Source: JAWPMV01 sp038527215
Lineage (GTDB): Bacteria; Bacteroidota; Bacteroidia; J057
Length of the DNA stretch: 64,000 nt
Direction: 5' to 3'
NCBI GenBank assembly: GCA_038527215.1
Contig: JBCBGC010000025.1
Location: 1-64,000 of the forward strand
Shown here: positions 50,153 to 59,901 of the stretch, piece by piece
How positions within the stretch are numbered: position 1 is the stretch's first letter
How the letters are laid out: every line of letters begins with the position of its first letter
Notes under the pieces: model-generated
Databases searched by the model: none
What the model was told of the DNA's origin: nothing
Seen by the model: the letters and a program-made list of their open reading frames with translations, nothing else
Translations under genes and position numbers: made by a program

Positions 50153-52105
50153 TTATCGTTTTAGGATTTTTTGAATAAATCTTTGGTTATCTCTTTGTAT
50201 TTCCAGCAAATACATGCCTTGGGGAAGCGCCGAAATATCTAGCCTATTTTGTAAGCCCGTACTTTCCTGAACCTTGACTTGTTTTCCCTGCATATCCCAG
50301 AGCAGAATATGGTAAGGTTTGCTGAGCTGATCCAGGGCTTTTACCTGTAAAAAAGTCTGGGCAGGATTGGGGAATACCGAGAAGTGCCCACTGATCGGGT
50401 CAGGAAGGGAAGACAAGGGAGAAATAACCACCTCCAGGCTATCCGTACATCCTTTGCTGTCGATTACGGTCAAGGCATAAGTACCTGTAGGGAGATTTTC
50501 CAGGTCCTCTGTATTGGCCCCATTGCTCCAATCATAGGTGTAAGGAGGCGTTCCTCCCAGGACGCTGACATCAATGCTGCCATCGCCTCCGTTGGTTTGC
50601 TGGGTAGCGGCTGCGCTTAGCTTGAGGGTATCAGGTTCGGATATGGAAAGGGAATCGAGATAGGTACAGCCTAACAAATCCTGAACGGTCAGGACATAGG
50701 TTCCGGCAGCTAAGCCAGAAATGCTGTTGGCAGTATCCCCAGTAGACCAGATATAAAGGTAATCAGGAGTCCCACCAGAGGCTAGTGCGGCGGCGTTTCC
50801 GTTGGAATCACCCGCACAGGTTATATCCAGGGAAGTCAAATTAGCGGACAAAGCTGGATTTTGGGAAATGGTAACAGTATCGGTGATCGTACATCCGTTA
50901 TTGTCGGTTACCACCACGCTATAGGTGCCCGCCGCCAGGGACTGGGTTTCAAAGAGGGTATCTCCATTGGACCAGAGATACTGGTAAGGGAGATTCCCCC
51001 CACTTAATAGGGTGGAAATACTTCCGGTGCTGTCTCCAAAGCAGGCAACATTGCGTGGGGAGAGGGCCAGGTCGAGGGAATCGGGCCCGGTAATGGTTAA
51101 GCTATCTGTTTGGGCACATCCAGAGCTGTCCTGTACGGTAATGGTGTACATCCCTGCTGGCAGGTTGCTACGCTGTGCATCGGTAGAACCATCGGACCAT
51201 TGGTAACTGTAAGGGGCAATCCCATTGGTGGTACTCAGATTCACACTTACGCTGGAATCTCCGGCACAAAGGATAGAGCCGTTCGCCTGGACATTGGTTT
51301 GTAGGTTGGGGCAGGTAATGATAACAGTTTGGCAAATGCTGTCTGTCTGGCAGCCTATTGCGGTAAGGCATACCGTATAGGTGCCCGGTAGCGCATAAAT
51401 ATGAGAAGGATTACTTTGGCTAGAGGTGGTGCCATCTCCAAAGTCCCATAATAAACCCGTGGTAGGCCCGGTCGTTTGATCGCTAAAGCTAGCCGTAGCC
51501 CCTACTGTATTGAAGGTATAAGCAGCTACAGGAGGATTGCAAAATTCGGTAATAATAGCCGTATTTTGACTGGTGGGTTGATCGCCGCTCGTTCCGAAAT
51601 TGCCATTGACCGCATTGGCGGTATAGTGGATGCTAATGTTGCCGGAGCCTGCTGCAGGCGCGGTCCAACTCACCCGAAAATCCCCTGCTGAATTCGTCCC
51701 ACTGTGTTCCAGATATTGTCTGCCACTCAAGGAAGTTACCTGGGTGTTGGAGGTAATGGTAGACCCCATGGTTCCTGCCTGTCCGTTGGTGCCCAGTAGG
51801 GCTACGGCTTGCATCCCATAGCCAGAGGGAGATCCGCTGGAGTTGGCGGCTGTAAATACCATGGTGTAGGTATTTCCGGGTACATAAGCATTGACCGGAG
51901 TATTGGTCGCATCCAATAAACTAAAACCCACAGTTGCCCCAAAATTTCCTCCGGAATGACAGTTGTTACAGGTGCCCACAGAAAAGGGGCTGCCGGTTCG
52001 GTCCTGATTCAAGATGTTGGCGACCCCACCGGAGCGGCCTGAGTTAAGAAAATAGATGACCCCCATGAAAAGGATCATGCCCATAGTAGTAAGTGTTCGG
52101 TTCAT
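50153..52105 (-). CDS. T9SS-exported SprB-repeat protein with choice-of-anchor V-like head and CxxCH
   Basis: 650 residues. A signal or anchor helix (MGMILFMGVIYFL) is followed by GTCNNCH (Cys46, Cys49, His50), a haem c-type CxxCH motif, in a beta-rich head domain (about 40-190) like the choice-of-anchor V/Reeler-like domains that share a CxxCHSG start. A PKD segment (LLWDFGDGTTSSQSNPSHIY), five SprB-like repeats (for example GIAPYSYQWSDGSTDAQ, GNLPYQYLWSNGDT) and a T9SS sorting domain (VFPNPAQTFLQVKA ... QGMYLLEIQ) follow. It is probably a cell-surface protein. Whether the single CxxCH binds haem is unknown. Confidence 0.88.
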   Translation of the reverse strand: MNRTLTTMGMILFMGVIYFLNSGRSGGVANILNQDRTGSPFSVGTCNNCHSGGNFGATVGFSLLDATNTPVNAYVPGNTYTMVFTAANSSGSPSGYGMQAVALLGTNGQAGTMGSTITSNTQVTSLSGRQYLEHSGTNSAGDFRVSWTAPAAGSGNISIHYTANAVNGNFGTSGDQPTSQNTAIITEFCNPPVAAYTFNTVGATASFSDQTTGPTTGLLWDFGDGTTSSQSNPSHIYALPGTYTVCLTAIGCQTDSICQTVIITCPNLQTNVQANGSILCAGDSSVSVNLSTTNGIAPYSYQWSDGSTDAQRSNLPAGMYTITVQDSSGCAQTDSLTITGPDSLDLALSPRNVACFGDSTGSISTLLSGGNLPYQYLWSNGDTLFETQSLAAGTYSVVVTDNNGCTITDTVTISQNPALSANLTSLDITCAGDSNGNAAALASGGTPDYLYIWSTGDTANSISGLAAGTYVLTVQDLLGCTYLDSLSISEPDTLKLSAAATQQTNGGDGSIDVSVLGGTPPYTYDWSNGANTEDLENLPTGTYALTVIDSKGCTDSLEVVISPLSSLPDPISGHFSVFPNPAQTFLQVKALDQLSKPYHILLWDMQGKQVKVQESTGLQNRLDISALPQGMYLLEIQRDNQRFIQKILKR

Positions 52106-52220
52106 GAGAAAGGGATTTAGATAATCGTGGTTAAGGCTGCTTAAACATAATCATTTTAGGGAGACATGACTTATTTTCTTTATTTGCAGGAATAGAGTTT
52201 AGAGACAATTCCCACCAAAT

Positions 52221-54461
52221 ATGCATAGAGTCCTCTTAGTATTATTGGTAGGCCTGACAGGGCTTTTTCCCTCATATCTTTCCGGACAAAATCAGGGAAA
52301 AAACGATGATTATCACCTGCCTATCAAGCAGGCCACAGAAAAAATAAAGCTAGATGGCTTGCTAGATGAAGCCTCCTGGCAAAAGGCTGCGGTAGCCAAA
52401 GATTTCTGGATGAGCTTTCCGACTGACGGAGAAAAAGTTCCTCAGGATATTCGTTCTGAAGCCCGCCTCACTTATGATCAGCAATACATCTATGTAGGCA
52501 TTACTTGCTATGGCGATAATAAATATATCATCCAGACCCTGAAACGAGATACGGATTTTTGGGATGGGGATGCCTTTGCGCTGGTTCTCGATCCGGTAAA
52601 CAAAAGAGCCAATGGCTTTATTTTCGGGGTGAATCCAGCAGGGGTGCAGTTTGAGTCCCTGGTTACCGGACAGACGGGGGGTCGTGGAACCGGACCGCCA
52701 CGAGGGTTTAACTCCGCCTGGGACAATAAATGGTTTTCGCAAGTAAAAACCTATCCGAATCGCTGGGTCATAGAGATGGCCATTCCTTATAAAACCCTCC
52801 GTTTTGAGGCAGGCAACGACACCTGGGGCATTAATTTCATCCGGGGAGACGCGAAGAACAATAGCTTTCATGTGTGGGCACCGGTTCCGGTCCAGTTTTA
52901 CGGACCCGACCTGGGGTATTTAGGGCTGCTAAAGTGGGATCAGGCGCCGGCCAAAGTCAAAAGAAACTTCTCGATCATTCCTTATGTGCTGGGTTCCTAT
53001 GACCAGGACCTCGAAGCAAAAGGACCTCAGAATTATGGCGGTAGGATAGGGCTGGACGCCAAAGTAGCGGTCAGTTCTTCCTTGAACCTGGATTTGACCA
53101 TCAACCCGGATTTCTCCCAGGTGGACGTGGACGAACAGGTTACCAACCTCACCCGCTTTAACGTGAGATTCCCTGAAAGAAGATTGTTTTTCCTGGAAAA
53201 TAGCGATCTCTTTAGTGATTTTGGGATTCCTCCCATGCGACCCTTTTTCTCTCGACGGGTGGGGCTGGATGAAGAGGGAAACACCATTCCGATCTTGTAC
53301 GGAGCACGTCTGAGTGGAAATCTCAATGATAAAACCAGGATTGCCCTGATGAATCTCCAGACCAGGCCTACGGAGGATTTTCACGGACAAAATTATACCT
53401 CTGCTGCAGCTCAATACCGTATTTTTTCCCGATCCATGATCAAAGGTTACATCCACAACCGTCAGGCGATGGAGGCAGGAGAAACCCTGAGAAACGATTT
53501 TAACCGGACGGCGGGCATGGAAACTCGTCTCATCAGCAAAGATGGCTCGAAACAAGCCTTTGGGGGGTTGGGGATTTCCTTAAACCCGGAAGACAATAAC
53601 AAGAATTACTTCTATCAGATTGGTACCTCCTATACCGGCAAGCGAATCAATTTTTACACCAATATGGTAGGGGTAGGGGATAACTACATTGCGGACCTGG
53701 GCTTTATCCCGCTCATGTCTCACTACGATGCCATTGCTGATACCACCTACCGCCTGGGCTTTCATCATGGTTTTGCCCGGCTGTCCTATACCCATTTCGC
53801 CAAATCTTCCTCTCCGGTCATTTCTCATCGCTGGAGCATTCGAGATGTGTTTGATTTTACCACCTCGACCAATGTGATGTTTAACAACGAGTGGGAAGCG
53901 GCCTATGACTTGACCATGCGCAATACCAGCCGGTTTAACCTGAGTTTGCAAAACAGCATGGTGCGCCTATTCTATCCCTTTGGCTTTACCGATGCTGACC
54001 CCCTGCCCGCGGACAAATACCGCTTCAATGCGCTTTCGCTCCAATACAATTCTGATCAGCGAAAACTCTTCGGCTTTCGGGCAGGCTTCCAATACGGGGG
54101 CTTCTATAATGGGGAACGCATCCAGTACACCGCTGGAGTGTTCTTCCGGGCGCAGCCCTGGGGCAACTTCTCGCTGAATTTTGTGCGGAATGACCTGACC
54201 TTTCCAGAGCCCTACGGTTCTGAGACTTTGCTGTTGATCAGTCCCCGGATTGAGATCAACTTTTCTCGCAACATCTTCTGGACCACTTTTTTGCAATACA
54301 ATACCCAGGCCGACAATTTCAATATCAACAGTCGTCTGCAGTGGCGCTTTCAACCCATGTCTGATTTGTTCATCGTGTACTCAGACAACTATGCAGTAGA
54401 ATTCTGGGGACCGAAAAACCGGGCCCTGGTCATCAAGCTGAATTACTGGTTGAATCTCTAG
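52221..54461 (+). CDS. DUF5916 protein with CBM9-like N-terminal domain
   Basis: 746 residues. Signal peptide (VLLVLLVGLTGLFPSYLSGQ), a carbohydrate-binding family 9-like beta-sandwich (about 30-220; IKLDGLLDEASWQKA, EARLTYDQQYIYVGITC), and DUF5916 (about 235-746), marked by VDEQVTNLTRFNVRFPERRLFFLENSDLF and a run of amphipathic beta strands ending in an aromatic-rich C-terminus (LVIKLNYWLNL). The C-terminal part resembles an outer-membrane beta-barrel. The function is unknown; family members in Bacteroidota lie near various surface genes. It converges with the MacB-like permease with one base between the stops. Confidence 0.9.
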   Translation: MHRVLLVLLVGLTGLFPSYLSGQNQGKNDDYHLPIKQATEKIKLDGLLDEASWQKAAVAKDFWMSFPTDGEKVPQDIRSEARLTYDQQYIYVGITCYGDNKYIIQTLKRDTDFWDGDAFALVLDPVNKRANGFIFGVNPAGVQFESLVTGQTGGRGTGPPRGFNSAWDNKWFSQVKTYPNRWVIEMAIPYKTLRFEAGNDTWGINFIRGDAKNNSFHVWAPVPVQFYGPDLGYLGLLKWDQAPAKVKRNFSIIPYVLGSYDQDLEAKGPQNYGGRIGLDAKVAVSSSLNLDLTINPDFSQVDVDEQVTNLTRFNVRFPERRLFFLENSDLFSDFGIPPMRPFFSRRVGLDEEGNTIPILYGARLSGNLNDKTRIALMNLQTRPTEDFHGQNYTSAAAQYRIFSRSMIKGYIHNRQAMEAGETLRNDFNRTAGMETRLISKDGSKQAFGGLGISLNPEDNNKNYFYQIGTSYTGKRINFYTNMVGVGDNYIADLGFIPLMSHYDAIADTTYRLGFHHGFARLSYTHFAKSSSPVISHRWSIRDVFDFTTSTNVMFNNEWEAAYDLTMRNTSRFNLSLQNSMVRLFYPFGFTDADPLPADKYRFNALSLQYNSDQRKLFGFRAGFQYGGFYNGERIQYTAGVFFRAQPWGNFSLNFVRNDLTFPEPYGSETLLLISPRIEINFSRNIFWTTFLQYNTQADNFNINSRLQWRFQPMSDLFIVYSDNYAVEFWGPKNRALVIKLNYWLNL

Positions 54462-54462
54462 C

Positions 54463-56871
54463 CTATTCGTGAGACAAGGCGTCCACCGGGTTGCCTGCCG
54501 CACTGCGCACGGCCTGGAAACTGATGGTGAGGCTGGCAATGAACAAGGCCAAAAAGCCACCCAGGATAAAGATCCACACATAAATCGGCGCATGATAAGG
54601 GAAGGTCGACAGCCAGCGATCCAGACCAAACCAAGCCAGGGGAATGGCAATGACCATGGCGATAGCCACGAGTTTGGTGAAATCTCTTGACATCAGGCTA
54701 ATCACATCCCAATTTGAAGCCCCCAGCACTTTCCGAATGCCTATTTCCTTGATTTTCATCTCAGCGGACAGGGCGGACAATCCATACAACCCCAGGCAGG
54801 CAATGATGATGGCAATGATGGCGAAGATGGAAAAGATGGACTGAAACTTTTCATCCGCTTTGTATTGCTGATCAAAATCCTCATTGAGGAACTGATATTC
54901 AAAGATTCCATTTGGGACATTGGCAGCAAATGCTGCTTCCATTTTGTCCAACACCTCCCGATGATTGGCCGTGGAAATGCGCGCGGACAGATAGCCTGGC
55001 GTCCTGCTTCCATTCATCACCATAAGAAAGGGCTCTATGGCCTGGTTGACCGACATAAAGTGAAAATCCTTCACCACACCGATGACCCGACCGCGTCGTT
55101 GCTGCCACCTGAGCTGCTTGCCCAGGGCTTCTTCAGGATCATTCCAGCCCAGCCTGCGCATGCCGGATTCATTCAGCAGAAAAGCTTCTTCTACATCGGT
55201 CCCGAAACTTTCTTCGAAGGCCCGGCCTGCCAGTAATTCCAGGTCATAGGTCTCTATGAAATCATAATCCACCGCTATGTACCGCATATCGCTCCATTCC
55301 GCTTCTTCATCCCAGCCCAGACGTACCACATTATTGCCTAAGTTTTTACCAGGGACCCTGGAGGAAAGGGTTACGTTCAGAAAACCTGGTTCATTCTCCA
55401 ATTGCTCTTTCATGGTCTGAAAGTTCTGAGCGGCCTGGTTGACGTATTTGGTAGGCACAAAAACGATCTCTTCTTTCTCGAAGCCAAGGTCTTTATCCCG
55501 CATATAGGAATATTGGCTAAAGATCATCAGGGTACTGATTATCAGCACGGTAGAGATGGTGAACTGACCTACTACTAAGACCTTGCGCAAAGAAACTCCG
55601 CGCTTGCCGGACTTGAAGCTGCCCTTCAGGGTTTCCGCGGGTCGAAAGGCTGACAGGAATAGGGCAGGGTAGGAGCCAGAAAAAAGACCCACAAATAACA
55701 CCAATCCCAATAGTAGGAGCGGTAGCCAGAGATTTTCGGTCATATTCAAGCTAAGGGCTTTGCCAGTAAATTGGTTGATGCTCTCCAAGCCAATCGCGAC
55801 CAGGCCCAGGGCAAGCAGAAGCGATAGAAATGCCAGCAAGGAAGATTCACTGAGAAATTGTCCAATCAGCTGCTGTCGGGTCGCTCCGATGACTTTGCGT
55901 AAGCCGACTTCTTTGGCTCGGCTCAGGGAGCGGGCGGTGGCCAAATTCATGAAATTAACGCAGGCCATGATCAGCAGGAAAATGCCAATCACCAGGAATA
56001 TCTGCACCGTTGAGGCTTTGTTATTGGGACTGATTTCGTACCGCAGGTCAGAGTAGAGATGGATAGCCTCCAGGGGTTGGAGATAATATTCCTGTCGGTA
56101 TCCTGACCCGTCTTCCTGATCTGGGATGTAGGTGCGGGAAATGAGTTTGATTTTCTCTCCCAGAGCCGCTACATCCGTGCCTTCGGCTACTTCCAAATAG
56201 GTGTAAGTGCTAAAACTCCACCAGCTATCCATATAGAGGCCGGCCGTGTAAAAGGTCTCCATGGAAGCCAGAAAATCAAATTGTATATGAGAATTAGCCG
56301 GCAGATCCTTTACCACGCCGGTGATTTGAAAGGGGGTTTCATAGTCTTCTGGCATTTGCAGGAGCTCGCCTACCACATTCGTCCGGTTAAAATACCGGAG
56401 GGCTACTTTTTCCGAAATGACGATTTGAAAGGGATCGGTCAATACTTTGCGTGGATTGCCTTCCAGCAGATCAAAACTGAACAGCTCAAAGAAGTTGGAA
56501 TCGGCGTAGAGGATATCTTCGAAAAACTTCTTTTCGGCATTGGAGGTTTGGACGATCCGGTCGGAGCGTCCCTGTATCCGGACCACTTGTTTCACTTCCG
56601 GAAAATCCTTGTCTACCATCTGTCCCACCACTGCACCGGCTGTTGCGTTTTCTTCTACGCCTGCATCTTCGGGCAGGTAGTAGGTGCAGGTCAGGCGATA
56701 GATCTGATCTTTTTTCTGATGAAAAGCATCAAAAGACCATTCGTCCTGTACAAAAAGGAAGATAATGATGGCACAACTCATGCCTAGCGTGAGGCCCAGC
56801 AGGTTTAGCAGGGCATAAGAACGCTGTTTGACAAATTGGCGGAGGGCAGTAGTGAGGTAGTTTCGATACAT
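54463..56871 (-). CDS. MacB-like ABC transporter permease (8-helix, FtsX superfamily)
   Basis: 802 residues. Two FtsX cores are arranged in tandem: helix (about 20-40), MacB-type periplasmic domain (45-265), helix triplet (about 280-430), a second periplasmic domain (about 450-660) and a second triplet (about 680-795), ending in VRSAAGNPVDALSHE. The segments MRLRATGRRLSRAKEVGLRKVIGAT-like (RAKEVGLRKVIGATRQQLIGQ) and KIKEIGIRKVLGAS are the FtsX signature. Such stand-alone permeases are abundant in Bacteroidota, without ATPase nearby, and usually depend on an ATPase elsewhere; they may be mechanotransmitters or antimicrobial-peptide exporters. No gene partner is visible. Confidence 0.92.
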   Translation of the reverse strand: MYRNYLTTALRQFVKQRSYALLNLLGLTLGMSCAIIIFLFVQDEWSFDAFHQKKDQIYRLTCTYYLPEDAGVEENATAGAVVGQMVDKDFPEVKQVVRIQGRSDRIVQTSNAEKKFFEDILYADSNFFELFSFDLLEGNPRKVLTDPFQIVISEKVALRYFNRTNVVGELLQMPEDYETPFQITGVVKDLPANSHIQFDFLASMETFYTAGLYMDSWWSFSTYTYLEVAEGTDVAALGEKIKLISRTYIPDQEDGSGYRQEYYLQPLEAIHLYSDLRYEISPNNKASTVQIFLVIGIFLLIMACVNFMNLATARSLSRAKEVGLRKVIGATRQQLIGQFLSESSLLAFLSLLLALGLVAIGLESINQFTGKALSLNMTENLWLPLLLLGLVLFVGLFSGSYPALFLSAFRPAETLKGSFKSGKRGVSLRKVLVVGQFTISTVLIISTLMIFSQYSYMRDKDLGFEKEEIVFVPTKYVNQAAQNFQTMKEQLENEPGFLNVTLSSRVPGKNLGNNVVRLGWDEEAEWSDMRYIAVDYDFIETYDLELLAGRAFEESFGTDVEEAFLLNESGMRRLGWNDPEEALGKQLRWQQRRGRVIGVVKDFHFMSVNQAIEPFLMVMNGSRTPGYLSARISTANHREVLDKMEAAFAANVPNGIFEYQFLNEDFDQQYKADEKFQSIFSIFAIIAIIIACLGLYGLSALSAEMKIKEIGIRKVLGASNWDVISLMSRDFTKLVAIAMVIAIPLAWFGLDRWLSTFPYHAPIYVWIFILGGFLALFIASLTISFQAVRSAAGNPVDALSHE

Positions 56872-56984
56872 AGGAATAAAAGCATTCGTTTATGAGAATT
56901 TAAGGCATAATCCTCGGAATGTCAGGCTTTAAGAGGAGGTGATTCTTGCTATCTCTTAGGCTATTGGCCAAGGACCTTTCCGCT

Positions 56985-57749
56985 TCAGGGAGTCAGATTG
57001 GCTTTGAAATAGGCCATGATTTCTGCCTCGAGTAGTTGGGTTTCGGAACCAGGCGTATCATCGTAATGGCCAGTTAGAAGACCATGCTTTCTGCCTTTCA
57101 GTCGATGGGTTTTGATCCGAACCCCATCCTTATTCAAAGCGTTTTCCAGGCTCTTCAGGCGAGCATCCTTGCACAGGATATCGTCGCAAAAACGCCCGGC
57201 ATGCATAGGGCCATGTTGGTCGAGCTTTTGCTTAATAGCTGCTAATTCTTCCGGTGAAAAGGGGAGCTTTTTGCCACTATCCAGAGGAAATCCGGATGGC
57301 TGGCTCGCAAAACCCGCCAAAACCGCTTCATCGGCCATCAGGCTGACGGCAAAGTTCCCGGTCAAACACATACCGATGACCGCTACACCTGGGACCTGAT
57401 AGGTCTGTTTCAGGTCCTCACACAGAGCAGCTAGCCAATCCACAATGGGGCTGCGGCGATTTCGGGCAAAGAGATACAACTCCTTACGCATGCAAAAGAT
57501 CCGGACGGTATTTCCGAGGGTAGCTTTTCTGCCCAGCGGGCCAAAGAGGTGGGGGAGGACTACCCGAAATCCTCGTACCCTGAAACGCTCTGCCATGGCC
57601 AGGGTCGCCTCGCTAATGCCAGGCAATTCCTGTATGATGACACATACCGGACCTTCGCCCTTGGTGTACACATCGTGCTTGATCTCATATCCCTGAGGGA
57701 CGGTAGCGGGATAAGTGCTTTTTTCGAAGGTTTCTATTCCGGGAGGCAT
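56985..57749 (-). CDS. Dienelactone hydrolase family protein
   Basis: 254 residues, alpha/beta-hydrolase fold, no signal peptide. A variant nucleophile elbow GMCLTG places Cys128 as nucleophile, as in dienelactone hydrolases that use Cys rather than Ser. The start (VCVIIQELPGISEATLAMAERF ... RVVLPHLFGPLGR) and the C-terminal catalytic His region (RLKGRKHGLLTG) fit the family. It could hydrolyse lactones or esters; the substrate is unknown. It stands alone with 113 bp to the permease gene upstream on its left. Confidence 0.88.
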   Translation of the reverse strand: MPPGIETFEKSTYPATVPQGYEIKHDVYTKGEGPVCVIIQELPGISEATLAMAERFRVRGFRVVLPHLFGPLGRKATLGNTVRIFCMRKELYLFARNRRSPIVDWLAALCEDLKQTYQVPGVAVIGMCLTGNFAVSLMADEAVLAGFASQPSGFPLDSGKKLPFSPEELAAIKQKLDQHGPMHAGRFCDDILCKDARLKSLENALNKDGVRIKTHRLKGRKHGLLTGHYDDTPGSETQLLEAEIMAYFKANLTP

Positions 57750-58211
57750 AGGCTTGATGGAGGTATTGGTGTAAACACAAAATCTGTATATAGCCTGGAT
57801 AATTCAAGTTTCGGAGCAGGACTTTTTCCACAGAAACACCCTTGATAGGCTTAGGAACCTAACAGCTGTGAGGCAGGGTAGGAAGCAGGGGCCAGAAAAA
57901 GGGTGTATAAAGCGACTGATTTCAGTTAATTCGCGTTATTAATTCGATTGCTTGAAAGGCTTGTGGATGCCTTAGCAAGCGCGTGAGAGCGGGCGAAGAA
58001 GTATTTTTGCGCAGAAAGAAAATATTCCAATCCATGGCATATTAGAAGGGCCGGTTTAACGGCAATGGCTATTTCAAAGGTGCTAATTAGGGGTAATGAG
58101 ACTCTTATCAAGGTGCATGAAACTATCAAACGCCTTGATTCAGCCTGCTATCTTGCTGAAAATGAGGGAACTGTGAGGGTAGGGGAGTTTGGGAGAAATG
58201 CTTGACCCTGA
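57750..58211. other. Long intergenic stretch with no supported gene
   Basis: No ORF here has a family match or a signal peptide. ATCAAGG/CCTTGAT (around 58110-58140) and a few shorter inverted repeats are present but loose. A 67-codon ORF at 57926-58129 (minus) lacks support. Sequence near 57870-57900 (GCAGGGTAGGA) also occurs in weaker form at 18214, 16227 and 55668; no function is assigned. Confidence 0.4.
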
Positions 58212-58388
58212 TCAGCCTTTCTCTTTGTCAAAAGAAAATAAGGCAAAGCCATAGCTAATGGTAGCGAATATAGTGAGCGCCCAAACAAGTTCTGTTTCTT
58301 TAGGATCAGATAGCGCTGCCATCAAAAATATAGAAGCGCTAAAGAAGGCGATGGAAATTATGCGGAATAGTAGCGTCTTAGGAGTCAT
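58212..58388 (-). CDS. Small two-helix membrane protein
   Basis: 58 residues, too short for a routine ORF cut-off but well formed: ATG at 58386-58388, stop TGA at 58212-58214. Two hydrophobic segments (LLFRIISIAFFSASIFLMAAL, about 6-26, and LVWALTIFATISYGFALF, about 36-53) are linked by the polar DPKETE turn, and the protein ends in DKEKG. The order, with a basic first end, predicts an inner-membrane hairpin. Such peptides are frequent in Bacteroidota without known function. Coding evidence is the clean reading frame, the start context and the membrane pattern; it is not linked to galK. Confidence 0.6.
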   Translation of the reverse strand: MTPKTLLFRIISIAFFSASIFLMAALSDPKETELVWALTIFATISYGFALFSFDKEKG

Positions 58389-58681
58389 GGTATTAATGCT
58401 TGTTTCTCAAAGCAATATACACCTTTAATAGAAAGGAGTTGCAAGAGTAGTTTGTCCCATAATTTATATTATGTTAAGTAATAGATATGAACCCACCCCT
58501 TCTGCGCTTTTTCTATGGATAAGGGTACAGCTGTTTAATTCTGTGCGATTCTCAGGCAACAGAAACAAATGGATCGCTGATGATCGTTGTGATCTTTTTC
58601 TTGTTAAAATCTGTAAGGATACTAGTATAGCATGGCCGGGTCGCTTAAATTCGCCCGAAACGGAAATTAACCGCTAGTAGT
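58389..58681. other. Upstream region of galK, promoter not identified
   Basis: 293 bp. A 68-codon frame from 58471 runs almost to galK, but it has no protein-like features. AT-rich sequence at 58455-58475 may contain a promoter; no exact TAnnTTTG box was found. Confidence 0.4.
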
Positions 58682-59842
58682 ATGTCAAGCCTCGTTTCGC
58701 GTGTCCAGGAACGCTTCCAGGAAATATATGATACAACTCCCCTACTTTATAAAGCCAGCGGGCGCGTTAACATCATAGGCGAACATACGGATTACAACCT
58801 TGGGCTCTCTTTACCTTTTGCCGTAGACCGGGCGATATATTATGCCGCAAAAATGTCTGATAGTCAGCTTGTTAGAGTGTATTCCCTTGACAAAGCTGAG
58901 CAGGCGGAATTTCGCATCGGAGAAAGCTACAACCTGCCCAACCACTGGTCCAGTTACTTTGGCGCGCTCCTCGAAGTGATTCGGGATAAAGGGCTGAATA
59001 TCAAGGGCATGGATCTCGTTTTTGGTGGGGATTTACCCATTGGAGCCGGCTTGTCCTCCTCTGCCGCTCTATGCTGTGGATTCATGTATGCGCTGAATGA
59101 GCAAAATGAATTAGGCCTCAGTAAAGAAGAGATGGCCAAAATCGCGCAGCTTACCGAGCACCGGATCGGCTTGATGTGCGGACTCCTGGACCAGTATTCG
59201 GTGCTGTTTGGGGAGGAAGATCATGCCCTGCAGGTAGACTTCCAAAGCCTGGAGGTACAGGTACAGCCCGCTGCCTTAGAGGATGGTGAATGGATTCTGA
59301 TCAATTCTCGTGTAGAGCATAATCTGGCCGGAGATTCTCCCTACAACGCACGCAGAGAATCCTGCCAACGCGTGGTGGATACCGTGGCCGCTGATCACCC
59401 ACACGTGCGTTCCCTACGGGATATTACTCCTGAGCAACTACAGGCCTATCAACCGCAACTTTCTGAGGTAGATTTTCGCAGAGCTTCTTTTGTGATGGGA
59501 GAAAATCGCAGGGTACATGAAGTGGTAGAGAGCTTTGCTCAAAAAGACGCTGCACGTTTAGGCGCTTCTTTATATCAATCTCAGGACGAACAGCGTGAGT
59601 TGTATGAGATTACAACTTCAGAAATAGATACCCTGGTAGATTTTGTGAAAGAAGAAGCTGCGGTCTGGGGGGCGCGGCAAACGGGCGGGGGATTTGGGGG
59701 CTGTGTGATCTGCCTGGTGAAACCGGGTAACCTCAAAGCCATTGAGCGGGTGGTTGAAAAGTATAAAGTAGCCACAGGTATTCAAGCAGAGATTTATCCG
59801 GTGAAAGCCAGCCAGGGAATCAGACGTCTGCATGTCGTCTAA
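58682..59842 (+). CDS. galK: Galactokinase
   Basis: 386 residues, the normal length. It phosphorylates galactose at C1 with ATP, the first step of the Leloir pathway, in the cytoplasm. The GHMP kinase signatures are clear: substrate-binding GRVNIIGEHTDYNLG (about 25-39), ATP-binding PIGAGLSSSAALC, and the C-terminal GARQTGGGFGGCVICL. The catalytic Asp region is GLMCGLLDQY. No other galactose genes are in the window, so galK is alone here. Start chosen at 58682, giving MSSLVSRVQERF, with no better alternative. Confidence 0.97.
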   Translation: MSSLVSRVQERFQEIYDTTPLLYKASGRVNIIGEHTDYNLGLSLPFAVDRAIYYAAKMSDSQLVRVYSLDKAEQAEFRIGESYNLPNHWSSYFGALLEVIRDKGLNIKGMDLVFGGDLPIGAGLSSSAALCCGFMYALNEQNELGLSKEEMAKIAQLTEHRIGLMCGLLDQYSVLFGEEDHALQVDFQSLEVQVQPAALEDGEWILINSRVEHNLAGDSPYNARRESCQRVVDTVAADHPHVRSLRDITPEQLQAYQPQLSEVDFRRASFVMGENRRVHEVVESFAQKDAARLGASLYQSQDEQRELYEITTSEIDTLVDFVKEEAAVWGARQTGGGFGGCVICLVKPGNLKAIERVVEKYKVATGIQAEIYPVKASQGIRRLHVV

Positions 59843-59901
59843 GTCCTTCCCCCACTCCTCCTTCCTGCTATTTTTTTATCTTAAGGGAATAACATCGTCC
59901 C

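Noticed and set aside
37763..52105. Repeats in T9SS proteins as a CRISPR or mobile array
   Set aside because: The repeats are in-frame SprB/PKD protein repeats with divergent DNA, not direct repeats with spacers.
16225..57890. Recurring GGGTAGGAGC-type decamer at 16227, 18216, 55671 and 57873
   Set aside because: Contexts differ, one copy lies inside a coding region and matches are imperfect, so chance is as likely as a repeat family.
57926..58129. 67-codon minus-strand ORF
   Set aside because: Weak hydrophobic pattern only; no homology and a low-quality start context.
58471..58677. 68-codon ORF just before galK
   Set aside because: No protein-like features; it looks like leader sequence that happens to be open.
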